Origin: Lachnospiraceae bacterium
Lineage (GTDB): Bacteria > Bacillota_A > Clostridia > Lachnospirales > Lachnospiraceae
Reading direction: 5' to 3'
DNA: 33,933 bases
Assembly (NCBI GenBank): GCA_009774465.1
Contig: VSNT01000026.1
Coordinates: forward strand, 1 to 33,933
Shown: piece after piece, positions 15,235-23,925 of the stretch
Numbering within the stretch: position 1 is the stretch's first letter
Layout of the letters: every line of letters begins with the position of its first letter
Position numbers and translations under genes: made by a program
The notes under the pieces: model-generated
Database searches by the model: none
What the model saw: the letters and a program-made list of their open reading frames with translations, nothing else
Told to the model about the DNA's origin: nothing

Positions 15235-16182
15235 TTACCATTCCTTACACCTTAAGCAGCTTACAAAATGATTGGGCATAACCTCAGTAAGTTCCTGCTT
15301 CCTGTGACACTCTTCCTTTGCATAGGGGCATCTGGCTGCAAAGCGGCATCCCGGTTTTGGATTAATGGGTGAAGTGATCTCACCTTTCAACATAATCCGC
15401 TTCCTCCGGTTGTGAATATCCGTAGAGGGAATCGCGGAAAGCAACGCTTTTGTATAGGGATGCAGCGGATGCTCAAACAGTTCTCCGGCAGGGGCGGTCT
15501 CCACCAGTTGTCCCAAATACATCACACAGATATCATCAGAAATGTGGCGGACAACTGACAGATCATGGGTAACAAACATATAAGTCATATTTCTCTGCTG
15601 CTGCAAATCCTGCAGTAAATTTAAGACTTGAGCCTGAATGGACACATCCAGCGCAGATACCGGCTCGTCACATACCACAAATGCCGGATTCAGTGCGATT
15701 GCCCTTGCAATCCCAACTCTCTGGCGTCTCCCTCCGTCCAGCTCATGGGGGTAAGCCTTTCTCATCCGACGGTCAATCCCCACCAGTTCCATCAACTTAT
15801 CCGTTTCTTCTGCTACCTGTTTTTTACTGAAACGCCTTGAAAGCATTAAGGGCTCTTTTACCGTTTCTTCTACTGTCATACGTGGATTTAAGGAAGAATA
15901 AGGATCCTGAAAAATAATCTGCATATCGCCCTTTAACTGATTTTGCTTTGCAGCATTAACATGAGTGATATCTTCTCCTTTAAAGAAAATCTGACCTCCC
16001 GTACTTTCCTGTAAGTGTATAATCGTCCTTCCGAGAGTGGACTTGCCACACCCGGATTCGCCAACCACGCCCATAGTCCTGCCGGCGCCGATTTTCATTG
16101 TCACACCGTCTACTGCGTGGAGCATTCCTTTCGGTGTGCTAAAATACTTCTGTAAATTTTTCACTTCTATCACAGCAGACAT
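15235..16182 (-). CDS. oppF: Oligopeptide/dipeptide ABC transporter ATP-binding protein (OppF/DppF)
   Basis: A 315-aa ATPase of the peptide importer. Walker A is GVVGESGCGKSTLGR (about residue 41), the Q-loop DPYSSLNPRMT, Walker B VVCDEPVSALDVS and the H-loop FVTHDLSVV. The family C-terminal oligopeptide-transporter segment has cysteines (CRFAARCPYAKEECH). The ABC signature reads LDGGRRQRV, not the usual LSGGQ, a variant I believe occurs in related Firmicutes OppF proteins. AGGAGG lies upstream of the ATG at 16182. It overlaps oppD by 13 bp. Confidence 0.95.
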   Translation of the reverse strand: MSAVIEVKNLQKYFSTPKGMLHAVDGVTMKIGAGRTMGVVGESGCGKSTLGRTIIHLQESTGGQIFFKGEDITHVNAAKQNQLKGDMQIIFQDPYSSLNPRMTVEETVKEPLMLSRRFSKKQVAEETDKLMELVGIDRRMRKAYPHELDGGRRQRVGIARAIALNPAFVVCDEPVSALDVSIQAQVLNLLQDLQQQRNMTYMFVTHDLSVVRHISDDICVMYLGQLVETAPAGELFEHPLHPYTKALLSAIPSTDIHNRRKRIMLKGEITSPINPKPGCRFAARCPYAKEECHRKQELTEVMPNHFVSCLRCKEW

Positions 16183-17162
16183 GTTTCTTCCTCCTGTTCC
16201 GGTTTATTACAGCATCTGCAAAAATGTCCCGGTGAAACTTCCACCATAGGTGCCATCTCCTGGCATTTTGGGGCGCAATGCTTACACCTGGGTGCAAAAT
16301 AACAGCCTTTTGGTAAATCCGTAGGATCAGGCGGCATCCCTTCTATGGATTTCAGCCTGTCCACATCCTTTTCAAATCCCGGAATTGCGCCGAAAAGCCC
16401 AATGGTATAGGGATGAAGGGGATGATCAAAAATACTTTCTTTCGTTCCATATTCCACAATCTGTCCGGCATAAATCACTGCCACATTATCGCAAACCTCC
16501 GCCACAATTCCCAGGTCGTGGGTAATCATAATCATGGATGTGTTCAGTTTTTCCTTAAGCTCACTGATCATTTCAAGCACCTGTGCCTGAATGGTTACAT
16601 CCAGCGCTGTGGTAGGCTCATCAGCAAGCAATAATTCCGGATTACAGGCCAACGCCATAGCAATCACCACACGCTGTTTCATTCCGCCGGAAAACTGATG
16701 AGGATAATCTCTGTAACGCTCTGCCGGAATTCCTACCATTTCCAGCATTTCACAGGCCCGCATTTGAGCTTCCTTTTTACTCCCCTTACTGTGCAGCCGG
16801 ACCGCCTCCGCAATTTGTTCTCCCACCTTGTGCACAGGATTCAGCGCTGTCATGGGGTCCTGAAAAATCATTGAAATTCTGCTTCCTCTTACCTTAAGCA
16901 TTTCCTTTTCCGATGCAGCAAGAAGATTCTGCCCTTCCAGAAGAATTTTTCCCCTTGGCACTCTTGCCTGAATTTCCGGCAGGATTCCCATAATTGCCTT
17001 TGCAATGGTAGTCTTTCCTGCTCCGGTTTCTCCTACAAGTCCTAATGTTTTACCTTTTTCCAACTGAAAGGACACACCATTTACCGCATGAACACTCTCG
17101 CCTTCTGACTGGTATTCCACCCATAAATCTTCCACTTTTAAAAACACATCTTTTTCCTTCAT
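16170..17162 (-). CDS. oppD: Oligopeptide/dipeptide ABC transporter ATP-binding protein (OppD/DppD)
   Basis: A 330-aa ATPase partner of OppF. Walker A GLVGETGAGKTTIAK (about 40), Q-loop DPMTALNPVHK, signature FSGGMKQRV, Walker B LLLADEPTTALDVT and H-loop MITHDLGIV are all intact. The C-terminal Cys-rich segment (CYFAPRCKHCAPKC) is typical and in some members binds an iron-sulfur cluster. GGAGG lies 8 nt before the ATG. It is 13 bp downstream of oppC and overlaps oppF, consistent with one transcript. Confidence 0.95.
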   Translation of the reverse strand: MKEKDVFLKVEDLWVEYQSEGESVHAVNGVSFQLEKGKTLGLVGETGAGKTTIAKAIMGILPEIQARVPRGKILLEGQNLLAASEKEMLKVRGSRISMIFQDPMTALNPVHKVGEQIAEAVRLHSKGSKKEAQMRACEMLEMVGIPAERYRDYPHQFSGGMKQRVVIAMALACNPELLLADEPTTALDVTIQAQVLEMISELKEKLNTSMIMITHDLGIVAEVCDNVAVIYAGQIVEYGTKESIFDHPLHPYTIGLFGAIPGFEKDVDRLKSIEGMPPDPTDLPKGCYFAPRCKHCAPKCQEMAPMVEVSPGHFCRCCNKPEQEEETCLL

Positions 17163-17175
17163 TTCCCCGGCCTCC

Positions 17176-18039
17176 TTATTTCTTTAACTTGGGATCCAGC
17201 GCATCCCGAAGTCCATCACCAAGCATGTTTAAGCTCAACACGGTCACTGCAAGAACAATTCCGGGAAAAATAACCATATGGGGATAATCCCTTAAATAAC
17301 TTCTTGCTCCTGAAAGCATGGCGCCCCACTCAGGATTAGGCGGCTGGACGCCAAGTCCCACATAGCTCAGCCCTGCAGCCATCAATATAGAGCTTGCAAC
17401 TCCCATAGTCGCAGTGACGATCATTGAAGAAAGAGAGTTGGGCAGTACATGTTTGACAATAATCCTAAGCTTGCTGCAGTTCTGCAAGGTGGCGGACGCT
17501 TCCAGATATTCCATATTTCTGATAGACATAATCTGTGCCCGAAGCAGCCTCACATATTGGGGCATAGTGGATACGGAAATTGCCAGAATACAGTTGCCAA
17601 ACCCGCTTCCCAAAACAGCGGAAATAACCACTGCCATCAGCATTCCGGGAATGGAAGAAAAAATATCCAGAAACCGCATAATAATACTGTCAACGATTCC
17701 TCCAAAAAAACCCGCCGCCGAACCCAGCACCAGTCCAAAGATTACGGAAAGCCCCACAGATCCAAGACCAAGGATTAAAGAATATCTGGCGCCATAAATC
17801 AACCGGCTTAAAATATCTCTCCCCAGTTCATCACACCCAAATAAATGCTGAAAGGATGGACTGGCAAATCTGCTTCCCATATCCATTTTTGTGTAGGAAT
17901 AAGGCATAATCCAGGTTGCCAGAAGCGCAATCAGAATCAAAATGCTTAAAATCACAAGACCTGCCAGCGAAGCTTTATTCCTGGACATTCTTTTTATAAC
18001 TGCCAATGCCTGGCTTTCTGATTTGTATCTTTTGTCCAT
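17176..18039 (-). CDS. oppC: Oligopeptide/dipeptide ABC transporter permease (OppC/DppC)
   Basis: A 287-aa membrane permease. It has a cytoplasmic N-terminus (MDKRYKSESQALAVIKRMSRNKASLAG), then about six membrane segments with the BPD_transp_1 EAA-like loop LEASATLQNCSKLRIIVKHVLPNSL, and FGCDELGRDILSRLIYGAR ahead of it. I place the start at 18039, 7 nt after GGAGG. A longer frame beginning at 18129 would run through the structured intergenic element and has no family support. Partner of OppB. Confidence 0.93.
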   Translation of the reverse strand: MDKRYKSESQALAVIKRMSRNKASLAGLVILSILILIALLATWIMPYSYTKMDMGSRFASPSFQHLFGCDELGRDILSRLIYGARYSLILGLGSVGLSVIFGLVLGSAAGFFGGIVDSIIMRFLDIFSSIPGMLMAVVISAVLGSGFGNCILAISVSTMPQYVRLLRAQIMSIRNMEYLEASATLQNCSKLRIIVKHVLPNSLSSMIVTATMGVASSILMAAGLSYVGLGVQPPNPEWGAMLSGARSYLRDYPHMVIFPGIVLAVTVLSLNMLGDGLRDALDPKLKK

Positions 18040-18051
18040 TTTTTTCCTCCA

Positions 18052-18172
18052 TGCCGGAGCTGTTTGCGAAGGCCGCGAGCCAAATTTCAAATTTGGCTCT
18101 GCGATATCGAGTTTGTGGCTCCGGCACAAACTCGTGGTTGAAAAATCAGCACATCAGTGTGATTTTTCAACC
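18052..18172 (-). ncRNA. Covarying structured intergenic RNA element (copy b)
   Basis: Lies between oppB and oppC. It has CGAGTTTGTG (18108-18117) pairing with CACAAACTCG (18125-18134), and a loop GCTCCGG (18118-18124) complementary to CCGGAGC near 18054-18060. It also has the near-perfect palindrome GAGCCAAATTT/AAATTTGGCTC (18077-18099) and a 12-bp stem GGTTGAAAAATC/GATTTTTCAACC (18136-18172) close after the oppB stop. The last stem has no T-run, so it is not a standard terminator. Architecture and covariation match copy a at 15135-15222. Confidence 0.55.
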
Positions 18173-18188
18173 TTTCTCCCTCCTGCTG

Positions 18189-19118
18189 TTACTTGTACTG
18201 GGCTTTAATCCGGGGATCTACATAGGCATAAATGATATCTACAAGCAGTACGATAAAGCTGAATGCCACTGCCAGAAAAACCACGCTGCCGCGCACCACC
18301 GGATAATCTCTGTTGTTTACTGCGGAAATCATATAATTTCCAATTCCGGGAATGCTGAAAACAGATTCAATGACAATGGTTCCTCCCAAAGTCTTTCCAA
18401 AGGAGGTTCCCACCTGTGTGATTACGGGTATCAGTGCATTGGGCAGTGCATGTTTATAAACCGCAGTAAATTTGGAAACGCCTTTTGCCCTTGCTGTTGT
18501 CACATAATCAGAGCGGATTACCTCAAGCATACTGGACCGCACCAGTCTCGCCTGAGTAGCGATTCCTCCTAAAGACGTGGCAATAATGGGAATAATGTAA
18601 TGCCTGAAGGTTCCCACCCCGGAAGGGGGCAGGATACCTAAATGGACGGAAAAAACCAGCACCAGAAGAAGTCCGATCCAAAACTGAGGCATTGATACGC
18701 CAATCAGTGCAATCAACATGGAGATCCGGTCGCTTAGCTTATTTTGATTAACTGCCGCTGTAATTCCCAATGGGATTCCTATTACGCAGGAAAGAACCAT
18801 GCTCCCAAGGGCCAGAATAAATGTGTATGGCAGTCTGGCTGCAATTTCCGTGGTAACCGCTTTGTTTGTAAAATAAGAAGTTCCCAGATTAAATTCTATA
18901 AAAGTTTCCTTTAAAAACCGGAGCAGTTGTACAATATACCCGTCATTAAGTCCCATTGTTTCTCTTAATGCCTGTCTGTCCTCAAAGGTCGCGCTTGAAC
19001 CTAAAATCATAACCGCCGGATCACCGGGGGTAAAATACAGGATTGTAAAAATTACAACTGCCACCCCCACCGCAACCGGTATCATCCACAAAAGTCTTTT
19101 TATCACATATTTTGACAT
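18189..19118 (-). CDS. oppB: Oligopeptide/dipeptide ABC transporter permease (OppB/DppB)
   Basis: A 309-aa inner-membrane permease: MSKYVIKRLLWMIPVAVGVAVVIFTILYFTPGDPA is the characteristic OppB/DppB N-terminus, with the EAA-type loop YVTTARAKGVSKFTAVYKHALPNALIPVIT. About six membrane segments. AGAGGT lies before the ATG at 19118, 24 bp after the oppA stop. Forms the channel with OppC. Confidence 0.95.
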   Translation of the reverse strand: MSKYVIKRLLWMIPVAVGVAVVIFTILYFTPGDPAVMILGSSATFEDRQALRETMGLNDGYIVQLLRFLKETFIEFNLGTSYFTNKAVTTEIAARLPYTFILALGSMVLSCVIGIPLGITAAVNQNKLSDRISMLIALIGVSMPQFWIGLLLVLVFSVHLGILPPSGVGTFRHYIIPIIATSLGGIATQARLVRSSMLEVIRSDYVTTARAKGVSKFTAVYKHALPNALIPVITQVGTSFGKTLGGTIVIESVFSIPGIGNYMISAVNNRDYPVVRGSVVFLAVAFSFIVLLVDIIYAYVDPRIKAQYK

Positions 19119-19142
19119 TCAAATACCTCTTTGCTTTTTTGC

Positions 19143-20816
19143 TTATCTTTCAAAATCTTCTGTATAAACAGCACATCCGGGTAAGAGCCATCCTTTAAAA
19201 TTCGTCACAATTCCGTTTATACTGCTTTCTGTTACATGGTAAATATTCGCCTGACAAATTGCATATACATAACATTCATCTTTAATGTAACTCATATAGG
19301 CATTAATGTTCTCTTCCGTATGTCCTTCATTGGACTGAACTAAGCTTACCAGCTCCTGCAGTTTTTCATCCTCTACAAGACAGATTGCCGGCGTGCTCCC
19401 TGAAACCTGCAGTGTGCTTGCAAGTGAAGTTACATAGTCAACAGACTGCTTTTCGTCTAAAATAATGTCCCATTCCCCTGCTTCTGTCTTATAAGTCTGA
19501 TATAAGGCGGATTCATATCCCAACAGTTCGCAGTTTAACCCAATTTCAAGAAGATAGCTTTGAATAATCTGCGCCATTGATTTATTAACCGAAGTCTGGG
19601 GATACATAATACGAATTACCTGCGAAGTATCCGCCCCTGAGGATGCTAAAAGTTCTTTGGCCTTTTCAATGTTATACTCATAATATTCTTCACTGTCCCA
19701 CGCCCTGTTATAATCCACACATTCCGGATTTCCATATGCTTTGGAAACCTTCGCGCCGCCATTAAACACTCCTTCTACGATTCCGCCTGCGTCAATTGCA
19801 TAACAGATTGCCTTTCTGAATTCCGGATTGTTATAAAATAAGCCTCCTTCCGAGCAGTTAAAAGTAATCCAATGGAAATTTGATCCTGCAATTGCAAATA
19901 CATTATAATTGTCGTCCGCCTCAAAACGTGCCACCTCTGCTGACGACATGTTTGCAGCAATATCCACCACATTGGTCTCAAGATTTGTAGAAACCTGAGA
20001 AGCTTCCGTTACAATGTGGAATGTAATTTTGTCAGCATTTGCAAGAGAAAAAGGAGAAATCAGGCTTTCATCCTTCTGCCAGTAATTTTCATTCTTTTCC
20101 ACTGTCAAAGTAGAGCCTTCCACATAATCTGTCACAATGTATGGCGACGTGCTCACAACATGTTCAATCATTTCATCATCACTTGACTCATAAGCTGCCT
20201 GTGTGACAATGGGAACCAGTCCGCACATCATATTTTCTATATCTCCAACGGAATCTGTATTCAATTTGATATCCACTGTGTATTCATCCACTACACTACA
20301 GGAATCCAGGAGCTTACACTTTACGGAATTCCCCATTTCCGCCCATGTGTTAAAACAAAATGCCACATCCTGCGCGGTCAAATGATTTCCTGCGGAATCA
20401 TAAATCGTATCATAAATGGTGACTCTCATGGTAAAATCATCAATTCTCTCACATTCTTTCATTAAAATTCCTGAAAGTCCTGTGTCGGACTCCGAATCAT
20501 AATAAGCCAGATATTCATATAACGTCTGCATCAGGGACAATCTTCCGCTTGTTGCCGATGACCAGGGTGCAAGATTGGAAACATCATAGGAAATGGCAGT
20601 ACTTACTTCCCCGGCCTGGGCTGCTTCCACCTCACTGTCTGTCTCAGCCATAATCTCTCCTGCTGTATTAAGCTGCTCCTCCTCTTTTTCCTCCTGCTGC
20701 TCACTTTGCGTCGTTCCGGCAGGAGAATCTGCGTCCTCATTTTTGCCGCCGCATCCGGCCAGCATGGTAACTGTCATCATGCCGGCTAAAAATAAAGCTA
20801 ATACCTTCTTTTTCAT
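19143..20816 (-). CDS. oppA: Oligopeptide ABC transporter substrate-binding lipoprotein (OppA/DppA)
   Basis: A 557-aa extracellular receptor, first gene of the operon. The signal peptide MKKKVLALFLAGMMTVTMLAGC ends in the lipobox LAGC (Cys22). An acidic Glu/Gln linker follows, then the SBP_bac_5 fold: PWSSATSGRLSLMQTLYEYL, LTAQDVAFCFNTW and FRKAICYAIDAGGIVEGVFNG. Length is usual (500-560). GGAGG lies upstream of the ATG. Members bind peptides, but nickel, opines and oligosaccharides are also known ligands; the downstream hydrolases suggest an unusual one. Confidence 0.94.
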   Translation of the reverse strand: MKKKVLALFLAGMMTVTMLAGCGGKNEDADSPAGTTQSEQQEEKEEEQLNTAGEIMAETDSEVEAAQAGEVSTAISYDVSNLAPWSSATSGRLSLMQTLYEYLAYYDSESDTGLSGILMKECERIDDFTMRVTIYDTIYDSAGNHLTAQDVAFCFNTWAEMGNSVKCKLLDSCSVVDEYTVDIKLNTDSVGDIENMMCGLVPIVTQAAYESSDDEMIEHVVSTSPYIVTDYVEGSTLTVEKNENYWQKDESLISPFSLANADKITFHIVTEASQVSTNLETNVVDIAANMSSAEVARFEADDNYNVFAIAGSNFHWITFNCSEGGLFYNNPEFRKAICYAIDAGGIVEGVFNGGAKVSKAYGNPECVDYNRAWDSEEYYEYNIEKAKELLASSGADTSQVIRIMYPQTSVNKSMAQIIQSYLLEIGLNCELLGYESALYQTYKTEAGEWDIILDEKQSVDYVTSLASTLQVSGSTPAICLVEDEKLQELVSLVQSNEGHTEENINAYMSYIKDECYVYAICQANIYHVTESSINGIVTNFKGWLLPGCAVYTEDFER

Positions 20817-20876
20817 AAACGTACCTCCAATTCATTTTTTCATGAACATGCATGCACAATTTGTTGTTGTGAAATC

Positions 20877-20928
20877 ATTTTATCAGCATCAGTTTCTTAA
20901 AAAAATGCACCTGTCTTTTGAAAAGGTG
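20877..20928 (-). promoter_or_regulatory. Probable activator-dependent promoter of the opp operon
   Basis: A -10-like GATAAAAT is at 20884-20877 (minus strand) with no consensus -35 at the right distance. An inverted repeat CACCT-11-AGGTG (20908-20928), with a TTTTGAAAA centre, lies just upstream. A weak -35 with an adjacent operator fits activation by the divergent AraC-type regulator; this is inference. Confidence 0.4.
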
Positions 20929-20947
20929 GACTTTTTTACGTTTTTTG

Positions 20948-20976
20948 TTGTTTTTGGGAAATCCAATTGATATAAT
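20948..20976 (+). promoter_or_regulatory. Promoter of the AraC-type regulator
   Basis: TTGTTT (20948-20953), 17 bp, TATAAT (20971-20976) on the plus strand, about 32 bp before the TTG start. Confidence 0.55.
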
Positions 20977-21008
20977 TGCCTTATGATTCTTTTGTGGAGG
21001 AGTTCATT

Positions 21009-22628
21009 TTGTATAAATTTACCATACTTACTGCAACCAAAGATGAAAAACTGTCCAGGCTCTTTGACCATTTCTTTCAGAGAGATGACATTTCCCACAA
21101 ATTGATTGGAAATGTAAAGGATAAAGACAGTCTGCCTGCCCAAACTTTACGTTTTTTCCCTGATATTATTCTGCTGGACGCCGGTTTTTCCGGTTTTGAT
21201 ACCTTTCCTTTAGTTGACCGGATTCGCGAAAACTATAAGGATTGTATTATTATTCTTATTTCCGCCAATCCAACTGTAGATTTTCTCTTAGAAGCAATTC
21301 ACAAACATGTTTCCGACATAATTACCGCTCCTGTTACCGAAGAAATCTTATATAAAACTTTCCAGCAGGATTTTATGCTGCCTGCTTATCTGTCCCAAAA
21401 CAGTTCCTTTTTTTCTAACTCCGCCAGCCGGCAGTTATTCATATACAAAGATGCCTACAGTGACAAGCTGCAAAATGAACCTCTTTCTAAAATCAACGAA
21501 AGCTATGGCACTTTTTTCAGAAAAGGCTTTTTCCGTGGATTAATTGTAAAAATGGACTACCCAAGTAACATTATGTCCATTTTTGAAAACAACCATCTGC
21601 GGGATAAAATCATTCTCATCATCAGGAAATATTTGTCTTCTCTTTGCTATGATATTTTGTTTGACAAGCTTTCGGACGGTGTATACGTTCTCTTAAACTA
21701 CTCAACCTCCCAGCATGAATCCATAAATGCTGCGTCCAGAGAAATGTTTTCAGAAATTAAAGACTCTTTACAGTTTTTATATGGCGTGATTGTCACCATG
21801 TGCATCAGTAAAGAATATACAAATGTAAGGGATTTTCAAAATATTAAAAATGAAGTTTTTGATGCCAGATATTTTCGCATCCATTTTGGAACCAATAAGA
21901 TCCTGTCTACCAATTACGCAGACAAGCCACAGATTTCATCGGAAAAAGCCTGGCATCTCCGCCAGCTTTTAGAGCAGATAAAGCATAACTTCCGAATACT
22001 GGATATTCCAGCCAGCACTGCCAAACTCAAACAGTTTTTCCTTTATGTGAAAGACAACAATATTATCTATACCAACGAAGTCCGGCTGCATATACGTCTT
22101 TTAATTGACAGCCTTTTCGAACTTTACGCAAAAGAAATTGATCAGTATACTTCCGCCGCCGATTTAAAACATGAATTTATCTACCGGGTAAATATGGCTT
22201 TTTCCTTTGACCGCATACAGATAACCTTTTTGGAAACGGTCACGGATATTTTAACCAATGTCTCCAATGTAATTCGCCGCCAATACCCCAGAGCAGTGGC
22301 AGACGCCATTCTTTTTATAGAAAAAAACTATCAAAAAGAAGTTTCCCTTAACATGCTTGCAAAAACAGCAGGGCTTACTCCCTCCTACTTTTCCGCTCTT
22401 TTCAAAAAAGAAACAGGAGAGACCTTATCAGACTATCTGATCCGCTACCGCCTTGCCATTGCCCAGCAACTGCTGAAAGAAAGCCGGTTATCCATCGCTG
22501 AAGTGGCGGCATCAGCAGGCTATATGGACGTGAAATACTTCAGCAGACTGTTTAAGAAGCAAATGAATATTACCCCTTCGGCATTTCGGAAGCTTACTTC
22601 TCCACAGGCAGGTACAAAAACAGGTTAA
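21009..22628 (+). CDS. Response-regulator-like AraC-family transcriptional regulator (YesN-type) with degenerate receiver
   Basis: 539 aa. I place the start at the TTG at 21009, preceded by GGAGGAG at 6 nt spacing; an upstream TTG at 20976 overlaps the -10 box. Residues 1-120 resemble a receiver domain with an aspartate in FPDIILLDAGFSGFD (Asp57). The N-terminal acidic pair is replaced (LTATKDEK) and the conserved Lys-Pro reads AP (IITAPVT), so phosphorylation is doubtful. The middle 300 residues are not recognised. The C-terminus (about 430-530) has two AraC helix-turn-helix motifs: VSLNMLAKTAGLTPSYFSAL and LSIAEVAASAGYMDVKYFS. Divergent from the opp operon and probably its regulator; no kinase partner is adjacent in the same orientation. 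Confidence 0.88.
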   Translation: MYKFTILTATKDEKLSRLFDHFFQRDDISHKLIGNVKDKDSLPAQTLRFFPDIILLDAGFSGFDTFPLVDRIRENYKDCIIILISANPTVDFLLEAIHKHVSDIITAPVTEEILYKTFQQDFMLPAYLSQNSSFFSNSASRQLFIYKDAYSDKLQNEPLSKINESYGTFFRKGFFRGLIVKMDYPSNIMSIFENNHLRDKIILIIRKYLSSLCYDILFDKLSDGVYVLLNYSTSQHESINAASREMFSEIKDSLQFLYGVIVTMCISKEYTNVRDFQNIKNEVFDARYFRIHFGTNKILSTNYADKPQISSEKAWHLRQLLEQIKHNFRILDIPASTAKLKQFFLYVKDNNIIYTNEVRLHIRLLIDSLFELYAKEIDQYTSAADLKHEFIYRVNMAFSFDRIQITFLETVTDILTNVSNVIRRQYPRAVADAILFIEKNYQKEVSLNMLAKTAGLTPSYFSALFKKETGETLSDYLIRYRLAIAQQLLKESRLSIAEVAASAGYMDVKYFSRLFKKQMNITPSAFRKLTSPQAGTKTG

Positions 22629-23925
22629 AGCTCTGTTCCTTTCTCTTTATCTCCATGCTCCCGCCATATTTCTTCACGATTTTCTGAATGCTTGCCAGAC
22701 CGAAACCATGATTCTCCACATCCTTTTTGGTGGTTCGCGGAAGATAAATACCTCCTGTAATTTTCCTGTTGTTTTTATAGGAATCCCCATATACAGATTC
22801 TTCTTTGACATCCTCACTCTTACAGGCATTTTTGATATTAACTGCCAGGATTCCTTTTCCCAGCCTTGCATCCAGATTAACTTCCCGTAAAGGCTCTTCA
22901 AGCTCCATGCACGCCTCCACCGCATTGTCCAGTGCATTGGCAAAAATTGCGCAGATATCGGCCTTTTCAAAGGGAAGCTCTCCTTCAATGTCCAACTTTG
23001 CCGAAAACCTCACTTTTTTCTGTCTCATCAAACCGGCCTTGTTCGTGAGCACTGCGTTTACTGTAGGATCGCCGCACCAGGAAAGCACCTGTACCAGTGT
23101 GGGATTATCCAGCATTCCCTTGATATACTCTTCCCTGCGCTGTTCCGGTAATGCTAAAAGCGCCTGTAGATGATTGGACATATCGTGCCTTAATCTTCGA
23201 ATCTCAAACTGATGCTGCTCCATATTTTCATAATATTTCTGATTCATAAGGGCCAGTGTATTTTCTCTCTCCAGCCGCTGCTGCTGTTCCAAAACGATAA
23301 GTACGCGTAAAAGGCCTACAAAGGACAGCATCACCACCAGAAACAGAACTATATCAGCAATCACAGTTGATGCAATACTGCCATAAGGACTTCTAAGCAG
23401 AATAGCAGAAGAAAGTATTGCCAGGGGCGTCAGCGTCAGCACAAGCATCACCCTCCAAAGGGAAGGGGAAAGTTCAAACTCTCTCTCCGGTCTTCGAAAA
23501 TGAACCATCAGGTACAAAAATACTGCAAAAATAAGTCTGCCTACTGTGTACATATTACCATGAAACTCATCTATCCCACAGTAATGGGCCAAAAATCCCA
23601 GACAATTATCATAAAGGGCATTAAACGCAAAAATTGAGCTGGAAAGAATCAGCCCCAACGTAATCTTTTTAAGGAAACTTCCTTTACAGGTAATCCATAT
23701 CATAAACAGGAAAAGTGCTATACTGTATGACAAATTTACCAAATCGCCTATGAAAATAACAGTAAAGCTGGCTACCCAGCACCCAATCAGGCAAAGCAGC
23801 CTCCACCACCATTTTTCTTTTATTTGAATCAAACAGGATAGAGAAAGATAAATAAAAACTGCCGCCACCATCCCCAGTATGCCGAAAGGAAGTTGTTTGA
23901 TCCATTCCCAGATAATCATACTCAT
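22594..23925 (-). CDS. GHKL-type sensor histidine kinase (AgrC/VirS-like)
   Basis: A 443-aa membrane kinase. Residues 1-215 hold about six membrane helices. A coiled linker (LEQQQRLERENTLALM) leads to the His box RRLRHDMSNHLQALLAL with the phosphoaccepting His at about 243. The ATP-binding domain has FANALDNAVEACMELEE (N-box) and HGFGLASIQKIVKKYGG (G-box). This layout is the AgrC class that senses peptides or cell-envelope signals. GGAGG precedes the ATG at 23925, which overlaps the regulator's stop as ATGA. Its last 35 bp overlap the convergent AraC-type gene. Confidence 0.92.
   Translation of the reverse strand: MSMIIWEWIKQLPFGILGMVAAVFIYLSLSCLIQIKEKWWWRLLCLIGCWVASFTVIFIGDLVNLSYSIALFLFMIWITCKGSFLKKITLGLILSSSIFAFNALYDNCLGFLAHYCGIDEFHGNMYTVGRLIFAVFLYLMVHFRRPEREFELSPSLWRVMLVLTLTPLAILSSAILLRSPYGSIASTVIADIVLFLVVMLSFVGLLRVLIVLEQQQRLERENTLALMNQKYYENMEQHQFEIRRLRHDMSNHLQALLALPEQRREEYIKGMLDNPTLVQVLSWCGDPTVNAVLTNKAGLMRQKKVRFSAKLDIEGELPFEKADICAIFANALDNAVEACMELEEPLREVNLDARLGKGILAVNIKNACKSEDVKEESVYGDSYKNNRKITGGIYLPRTTKKDVENHGFGLASIQKIVKKYGGSMEIKRKEQSFNLFLYLPVEK

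Noticed and set aside
18040..18129. Longer N-terminus for OppC
   Set aside because: It would encode the structured intergenic element; the ATG at 18039 has a good ribosome-binding site and matches family length.
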